Shown piece by piece: positions 5,828 through 9,497 of a stretch of 9,497 nt of DNA. This stretch comes from Methanoregula sp. (GTDB lineage: Archaea; Halobacteriota; Methanomicrobia; Methanomicrobiales; Methanospirillaceae), in contig JAPKXV010000280.1 in assembly GCA_026394635.1 (NCBI GenBank), positions 1-9,497 on the forward strand. Reading direction: 5' to 3'. Both the position numbers and the translations under genes were made by a program. The stretch's first letter is position 1, and each line of letters opens with the position of its first letter. The notes under the pieces are model-generated. The model was given only the letters and a program-made list of their open reading frames with translations. It was not told the origin of the DNA and made no database searches.

Positions 5828-6713
5828 GGTACTGGAGCACCTCGTCCTCGCGGAGCGTGTGCACATCGAGCCCGGGCATTGCGTCACCGAGCCCCCGGCT
5901 GACGGCGGCGATGACCTTTGCGTCCTCGTAATGGTTGACCGCTTCCACGATCGCTTTTGCCATTTTCTGGGGGTTGGAGGACTTGAAGATGCCGGAACCG
6001 ACAAAGACACCGTCTGCACCCAGCTGCATCATCATGGCTGCATCAGAGGGGGTGGCAATCCCGCCGGCAGAGAAGTTCACGACGGGGAGTCTGCCGCGTT
6101 CCGAACATTCGATGACCAGTTCGGCAGGCGCCTCGATCTCACGCGCGTAGTCGGTCATCTCCTGCCGGTCCATCCCTTTGAGGACCCGTATTGACCCCAT
6201 GATCGCACGCATGTGCCGGACTGCTTCGACAACATTGCCCGTCCCTGCCTCGCCTTTTGTCCGGACCATTGCCGCACCTTCATGAATTCTTCGCAGCGCT
6301 TCGCCAAGATCGCGGGCACCACAGACGAAGGGGACGGTGAATTTCTTCTTATCGATATGGTATTGTTCGTCTGCCGGCGTCAGCACCTCACTCTCGTCGA
6401 TCATGTCCACACCGAGCGTTTCGAGCACCTGCGCCTCGACAAAGTGGCCGATCCGTACCTTGCCCATCACCGGAATAGAGACGGTATCGATGATCTCTGC
6501 TATGATCTGGGGGTCCGCCATGCGGGCATCACCTGCCATTTTCCTGATGTCGGATGGTACCCGTTCTAACGCCATCACCGCAACTGCACCGGCTTCTTCG
6601 GAGATCTTCGCCTGCCCGGCATTGACGACATCCATGATAACGCCCCCTTTCTGCATGGATGCAAAGCCGCGCTTGAGCAACTCAGTGCCGAATCGCAGTT
6701 CTTCCAGGTTCAC
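5817..6713 (-). CDS. pdxS: Pyridoxal 5'-phosphate synthase lyase subunit PdxS (C-terminal module of the joined frame)
   Basis: PdxS builds PLP from ribose 5-phosphate, glyceraldehyde 3-phosphate and ammonia delivered by PdxT, normally as a dodecameric barrel decorated by 12 PdxT. Counted from the GTG at 6713, the protein is 298 residues, a normal archaeal length. Seen: LEELRFGTELLKRGFASM (3-20), GGVIMDV with D28, IPVMGKVRIGH with the substrate-binding K85, the second catalytic lysine in RTKGEAGTGN (K153), and the phosphate-binding GADGVFVGSGIFKS near the end. D28, K85 and K153 correspond to D24, K81 and K149 of B. subtilis. Small deviations are DIRKMAGDARMADP, where most relatives have a Gly-Gly-Val, and a Gly before K85 where Ala is usual. 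Upstream, the frame continues unbroken into CbiB. GGGATCA shortly before the GTG is a possible SD that would allow free PdxS to be made by internal initiation. Confidence 0.9.
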   Translation of the reverse strand: MNLEELRFGTELLKRGFASMQKGGVIMDVVNAGQAKISEEAGAVAVMALERVPSDIRKMAGDARMADPQIIAEIIDTVSIPVMGKVRIGHFVEAQVLETLGVDMIDESEVLTPADEQYHIDKKKFTVPFVCGARDLGEALRRIHEGAAMVRTKGEAGTGNVVEAVRHMRAIMGSIRVLKGMDRQEMTDYAREIEAPAELVIECSERGRLPVVNFSAGGIATPSDAAMMMQLGADGVFVGSGIFKSSNPQKMAKAIVEAVNHYEDAKVIAAVSRGLGDAMPGLDVHTLREDEVLQYRGR

Positions 6714-7625
6714 ACGACTGTGATCCCTGGCAACGGGACGCTTTGTTACCGTGACCGCACGGACAGCAGAAAGGATCTCCCTGCCACCCACTTCAAGAGA
6801 CCGCTCACCGTCACCGATAGTATACACCCCGGGCTTTTCGAACCTGACACCCGCCCCGCCTGCCATCACCGCCATCACGATGCCGCCATTGTACCCGGGG
6901 CGTCGCTTTTTGTCCCGCTTCATCATCCGATACGATGATGTGAGCCTGCCCCTGAAAGCGAAAAAGACAAAGAGGAACAGGACCGTAATTCTCGCCGGGA
7001 TAAAGTTGAAGACATCATCCATCCTTGCAGACCACCAGCCAAGCCGCTCCCGTTCGTCCCGGTACCCAAGCATCGCGTCCAGCGTGTTTGCCGCACGATA
7101 TACCGCTGCTCCAGCAAGCCCGAAAAGCGAGTAATAGAAAACCGGGGAAACAATGCTGTCGGTGAGGTTCTCGGTCAGGGATTCATAGGCAGCAGAAAGG
7201 ATATGGTCGTTGCTCAGGGCGGTGGTATCGCGGGAAACGAGCATCTTTACCCGTTCCCGTCCGGCTTCTGTTCCCCGGTTCAACGCTTCGACGACGGCCA
7301 GCGCATGTTCTTCGAGTGATCGCCATGCAAAGCAGCATTTGAGCAGGAACGGTGCAATGATAAGGTACAGGTACCATGGGGCGAATTTCCAGAATAGGAA
7401 TGCTGGTATCGCAAAGAAAGCCACCGTAACAAACCAGAAAAATACACCGGCGGTGCGTTGCAGGCCTCGTGTGTATCGTTCGGGTTTTCCCCACCACGCG
7501 ATAAACCGGCCGAGGAGTGCAACCGGATGGAGGTGCGAGTGCGGGTCCCCGATACACCGGTCGATGAGCAGGGCAGCAGCGAGCACGAATACCGGGAGCG
7601 CGATCACAGACTCTGCCGGTACCAT
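5817..7625 (-). CDS. cbiB-pdxS: Joined CbiB-PdxS open frame (602 codons): cobinamide-phosphate synthase CbiB plus PLP synthase PdxS
   Basis: One frame without a stop encodes CbiB (about 1-294), a ten-residue junction, and complete PdxS (305-602). CbiB is a membrane enzyme that attaches aminopropanol phosphate to adenosylcobyric acid in cobamide synthesis. Seen in CbiB: LLIDRCIGDPHSHLHPVALLG (19-39), helices at about 57-98, YESLTENLTDSIVSPVFYY (147-165), YRAANTLDAMLGY (176-188), WWSARMDDVFNFIPARI (197-213) and VMAGGAGVRFEKPGVYTIG (253-271). Relatives usually end with one more hydrophobic helix and a stop. Here SAVRAVTVT (286-294) passes through KRPVARDHSR into PdxS. Neither other frame supplies the missing helix. 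Translation of cbiB must therefore give a fusion unless the sequence has an error. The ATG at 7625 overlaps the preceding gene by 22 bases. A GTG at 7607 would give a four-base GTGA overlap and is an equally possible start. Confidence 0.8.
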   Translation of the reverse strand: MVPAESVIALPVFVLAAALLIDRCIGDPHSHLHPVALLGRFIAWWGKPERYTRGLQRTAGVFFWFVTVAFFAIPAFLFWKFAPWYLYLIIAPFLLKCCFAWRSLEEHALAVVEALNRGTEAGRERVKMLVSRDTTALSNDHILSAAYESLTENLTDSIVSPVFYYSLFGLAGAAVYRAANTLDAMLGYRDERERLGWWSARMDDVFNFIPARITVLFLFVFFAFRGRLTSSYRMMKRDKKRRPGYNGGIVMAVMAGGAGVRFEKPGVYTIGDGERSLEVGGREILSAVRAVTVTKRPVARDHSRVNLEELRFGTELLKRGFASMQKGGVIMDVVNAGQAKISEEAGAVAVMALERVPSDIRKMAGDARMADPQIIAEIIDTVSIPVMGKVRIGHFVEAQVLETLGVDMIDESEVLTPADEQYHIDKKKFTVPFVCGARDLGEALRRIHEGAAMVRTKGEAGTGNVVEAVRHMRAIMGSIRVLKGMDRQEMTDYAREIEAPAELVIECSERGRLPVVNFSAGGIATPSDAAMMMQLGADGVFVGSGIFKSSNPQKMAKAIVEAVNHYEDAKVIAAVSRGLGDAMPGLDVHTLREDEVLQYRGR

Positions 7626-8176
7626 GTATAGACAGCCCCGATAATCAGCATCAGAAAAGAGGCTGTGTTGAGGATATCGATCTTCAGGTACAGCCAGGCA
7701 CTATAGAGAATGAGGGCAATGCCCATCGCGATCATGAGGGGGTGCGGGCGGCCGAAGGCAACCGGCTGGATGGTGGCTTCGCGTGTCCTTTGGGGTGCGG
7801 GCGGCAGGAGCACGCGGACTACCTCGACCCGGAACGCTGCCTTCATTACACCATAGCCGGTGATGATCTCGATATCAAAGAATCCCTCGTGGACGTCCGG
7901 GTTGATGGCAATGGAAAAGAGGGTCTCATCGACAATATAGAGGTTTTCATGAAAAAAGGAAGAATATATCCCTGCGTTTGCGGCGGTGATGGTGATATGG
8001 ATCGGCGAGCCGCGGTTTAAAAATTTTAGTGTCAGGATGCCCCCGATCTCCACGTTTACTGAACCTTTCGGGACCTCGATGGCATTGATGCCGCTCCGGT
8101 TCAGGAAAATCTCATACACGTTGTCCTGTGCTCCCTGCCTCTGGAAGACTGCAGCAACAGACAACGGTAACGACAT
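7604..8176 (-). CDS. DUF7524-like archaeal membrane-anchored protein
   Basis: A 190-residue protein in two parts. Residues 1-122 look like an all-beta domain, with alternating hydrophobic strands such as VNVEIGGILTLKFLNRG (40-56), HITITAA (60-66) and FFDIEIITGYGVMKAAFRVEVV (99-120). The order of short strands, an N-R-G turn, and a Gly-Tyr-Gly motif near the end resembles the DUF7524 family of haloarchaea, which is uncharacterised. A Pro-rich linker (about 124-146) leads to two membrane helices at about 147-164 and 170-186, so the protein is probably a membrane-anchored accessory or binding domain. There is no N-terminal signal peptide, which leaves the side of the membrane undecided. The start could be the GTG at 8182 or the ATG at 8176; the ATG is chosen because GGTG lies five bases before it. 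It sits 11 bases after the Trm112 gene and overlaps cbiB. Confidence 0.72.
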   Translation of the reverse strand: MSLPLSVAAVFQRQGAQDNVYEIFLNRSGINAIEVPKGSVNVEIGGILTLKFLNRGSPIHITITAANAGIYSSFFHENLYIVDETLFSIAINPDVHEGFFDIEIITGYGVMKAAFRVEVVRVLLPPAPQRTREATIQPVAFGRPHPLMIAMGIALILYSAWLYLKIDILNTASFLMLIIGAVYTWYRQSL

Positions 8177-8187
8177 GTTCACACCGG

Positions 8188-8370
8188 TTATAGGTTGAGG
8201 TTCTTTGGAAGGAGGTTGGGTATGCCTTCATGGATAGGGTAATCAACCCCGCACTTTTTGCAGGCAAGTACTCCTTCAAGTATCTCGTGCTCATTCTCTT
8301 CACCAACGGAGAGCCCGAGATCCCCCTTGCATACGGGGCAGCAGAGAATATCAAGGAGCTTGCGCCTCAT
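8188..8370 (-). CDS. Trm112-like zinc protein, methyltransferase activator
   Basis: A 60-residue Trm112-family protein. In eukaryotes and archaea, Trm112 is a small zinc-binding partner that stabilises and activates several SAM methyltransferases acting on tRNA, rRNA and release factor. Seen: KLLDILCCPVCKGDL (4-18), with the first ligand pair at about C11 and C14, then EGVLACKKCGVDYPI (32-46), with the second pair C37 and C40, and the family ending HEGIPNLLP (47-55). The ATG at 8370 is preceded seven bases upstream by GGAGG, the best SD of the operon. Its ATGA overlaps the purA stop, so it is probably translated by coupling with purA. Small bacterial Trm112-like proteins have the same fold, so partner range cannot be told from sequence. 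The methyltransferase at 4364-5041 is not in this operon, and a link to it is only a guess. Confidence 0.9.
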   Translation of the reverse strand: MRRKLLDILCCPVCKGDLGLSVGEENEHEILEGVLACKKCGVDYPIHEGIPNLLPKNLNL

Positions 8371-9380
8371 GAGACTTCCTCCCTGATATCAATGATCTGG
8401 GTGATCTCGGGGCCGGTCGAGATTAGGGTAACGGGGCAGCCGATATCATCTTCGGCCTGCCGGACAAAATCCTTTGCCTTTTTGGTGAGTTTTCCGTAAT
8501 CGGTAACGCCAAAGCAGGACTTATCCACGCGGTCAATTCCCGTTATTGCCGCCTGGGTGCACCCGTTTATCATCGCGGAATACCGTGCCATCCCGCTATC
8601 CCACCCGCCGATCCTGCGCTTGCGGTGGGTCACCGTGCCAAACTCCTGGATCCCCATTGCGTCTGACGTGTCGGCAGACATCTCGGTGGAGAACGGTCCT
8701 TCCCCCACCCGCGTCGGGTATGCCTTGAATACAACAATAACGTCATCGATCTTTGTCGGGCCGACGCCGTTGTCCGCTGCGATCTGGGAGGCGGATGTGT
8801 CCTTGCTCGTGACAAACGGGTACGTCCCGAAGTACAGCGAGATCCCAAACCCCTGCGTCCCTTCCAGCAGGACGAATTTTCCTGCTTTCAGTTCATCATC
8901 GATCGCCTTTGGCACGTCGAGCAGGTACTCGGCAAGCTCCGGGACATCCTTCGCCTGTGGGGCTACCCGCATTACACGGTCCGAGTTCGCGGGACCGCAG
9001 CCGGAACCCGTGCTGCCGATCTTTTTTGAGAGATGGACGCTGCCTTTGTCCCGTGCAATATGGTCCTCAGTGATAATGCCGCACCGCTTTTCAACAAAGA
9101 CCCTCCCCCGGACATTGAGGCGCTCTACCTCCTGTTTGAGGACGCGGGGGTCAACGAGAACCCCGCTCCCTATACAGAGTTTCGCGTCCTTGTACACAAA
9201 ACCGGACGGGACCATCCGGACCCCGTATTCTTTCTCGCCGACTTTCACGGTGTGACCGGCATTCGGACCGACGCCGCCACGGGAAATGATAACGGGTTTA
9301 TCCTTAAAGGCGACGTGGGCAACGATCTTTCCCTTTCCCTCATCACCAAAAAAACCACCAACGATAATTGTACAGCTCAT
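8367..9380 (-). CDS. purA: Adenylosuccinate synthase (archaeal short form)
   Basis: PurA joins IMP and aspartate using GTP to give adenylosuccinate, the first step from IMP to AMP. From the ATG at 9380 the protein is 337 residues, the usual size of the archaeal short form, about 90-100 residues shorter than the bacterial enzyme. Seen: GGFFGDEGKGKIVA (8-21), with the catalytic Asp of GDEGKGK, NAGHT with catalytic H43, the IMP-loop GSTGSGCGPANSDR, EGTQGFGISLYFGTYPFVTS, KAYPTRVGEGPF, the Arg-rich GTVTHRKRRIGGWD, and TGIDRVD, which contacts guanine. The frame is open upstream to a TTG at 9473, but the family start is the ATG at 9380. SD pairing there is weak. A TATA-like box lies about 35 bases upstream. 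It is the first gene of the operon and overlaps the Trm112 gene by four bases. Confidence 0.96.
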   Translation of the reverse strand: MSCTIIVGGFFGDEGKGKIVAHVAFKDKPVIISRGGVGPNAGHTVKVGEKEYGVRMVPSGFVYKDAKLCIGSGVLVDPRVLKQEVERLNVRGRVFVEKRCGIITEDHIARDKGSVHLSKKIGSTGSGCGPANSDRVMRVAPQAKDVPELAEYLLDVPKAIDDELKAGKFVLLEGTQGFGISLYFGTYPFVTSKDTSASQIAADNGVGPTKIDDVIVVFKAYPTRVGEGPFSTEMSADTSDAMGIQEFGTVTHRKRRIGGWDSGMARYSAMINGCTQAAITGIDRVDKSCFGVTDYGKLTKKAKDFVRQAEDDIGCPVTLISTGPEITQIIDIREEVS

Positions 9381-9411
9381 TGAGATATCAAGTAGTGTTG
9401 GTTGAATCTGG

Positions 9412-9422
9412 AAATAAAATAT
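9412..9422 (-). promoter_or_regulatory. Probable TATA box of the purA operon
   Basis: ATATTTTATTT on the minus strand is centred about 37 bases before the purA ATG, predicting a transcript start near 9392 and a leader of about 12 bases. No other promoter-like box is seen inside the operon, so this one may drive purA through pdxT. Confidence 0.5.
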
Positions 9423-9431
9423 CCGTCTGAT

Positions 9432-9452
9432 AAAAAAAACCCTCACAAAAAA
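9432..9452 (-). terminator. Oligo-T stops of an upstream minus-strand unit
   Basis: Runs of six T (9452-9447) and eight T (9439-9432) on the minus strand lie just upstream of the purA promoter. They look like an archaeal terminator for a gene beyond the right edge, separating it from the purA operon. Confidence 0.45.
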
Positions 9453-9497
9453 TGCTAAGCCGGAGGCATCCAAAGAATCAGGTCTGAAAAATTGTCA

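Noticed and set aside
5237..6019. Extending PdxT to the upstream open frame start at 6019.
   Set aside because: The extra 64 residues are Ser/Arg/Pro-rich and are only a shadow of pdxS; PdxT family length and motifs start at 5827.

Overview
The window looks like a piece of a methanogenic archaeal chromosome, most likely order Methanomicrobiales (Methanoregula-like). This is an inference from several sequence features: a short archaeal-type PurA of about 337 residues, a DUF7524-like membrane protein, DUF2769 and DUF1622 family proteins, the archaeal-sized PdxS/PdxT pair, archaeal TATA-like boxes and oligo-T stops, and Shine-Dalgarno (SD) motifs matching GGAGGTGATCC. No rRNA, tRNA, CRISPR array or insertion sequence was found.

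Layout. Positions 2-331 (+) hold the C-terminal end of a membrane-bound ion-pumping pyrophosphatase. Positions 495-1473 (-) hold a DUF6498-type membrane protein followed by a 60-residue YHS-domain protein. Positions 1602-2093 (+) hold a single-domain flavodoxin. The apparently empty stretch 2094-2701 is not empty: on the minus strand, 2144-2429 encodes a DUF1622 family protein that is broken by a reading-frame shift near 2381. The rest, 2430-2701, is non-coding and carries a hairpin and the probable alkD promoter. Positions 2702-3421 (+) hold an AlkD-type DNA glycosylase. Positions 3436-5041 (-) hold three separately spaced genes: a Cys-rich DUF2769 protein, an uncharacterised 127-residue protein and a class I SAM methyltransferase.

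Positions 5237-9380 (-) form a tight operon read right to left: purA, a Trm112-like gene, a DUF7524-like membrane protein gene, cbiB-pdxS, and pdxT. All junctions overlap or are at most 11 bases apart. The operon combines AMP synthesis (PurA), a zinc activator of methyltransferases (Trm112), cobamide assembly (CbiB) and de novo pyridoxal phosphate synthesis (PdxS/PdxT). PLP supply and CbiB could be linked in logic, because the aminopropanol-phosphate substrate of CbiB is classically made by the PLP-dependent decarboxylase CobD.

The two most notable points are the uninterrupted 602-codon frame joining CbiB to PdxS, with CbiB's expected last membrane helix and stop codon missing, and the hidden, frameshifted DUF1622 gene. 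I found no convincing new defence, mobile or other multi-gene system.
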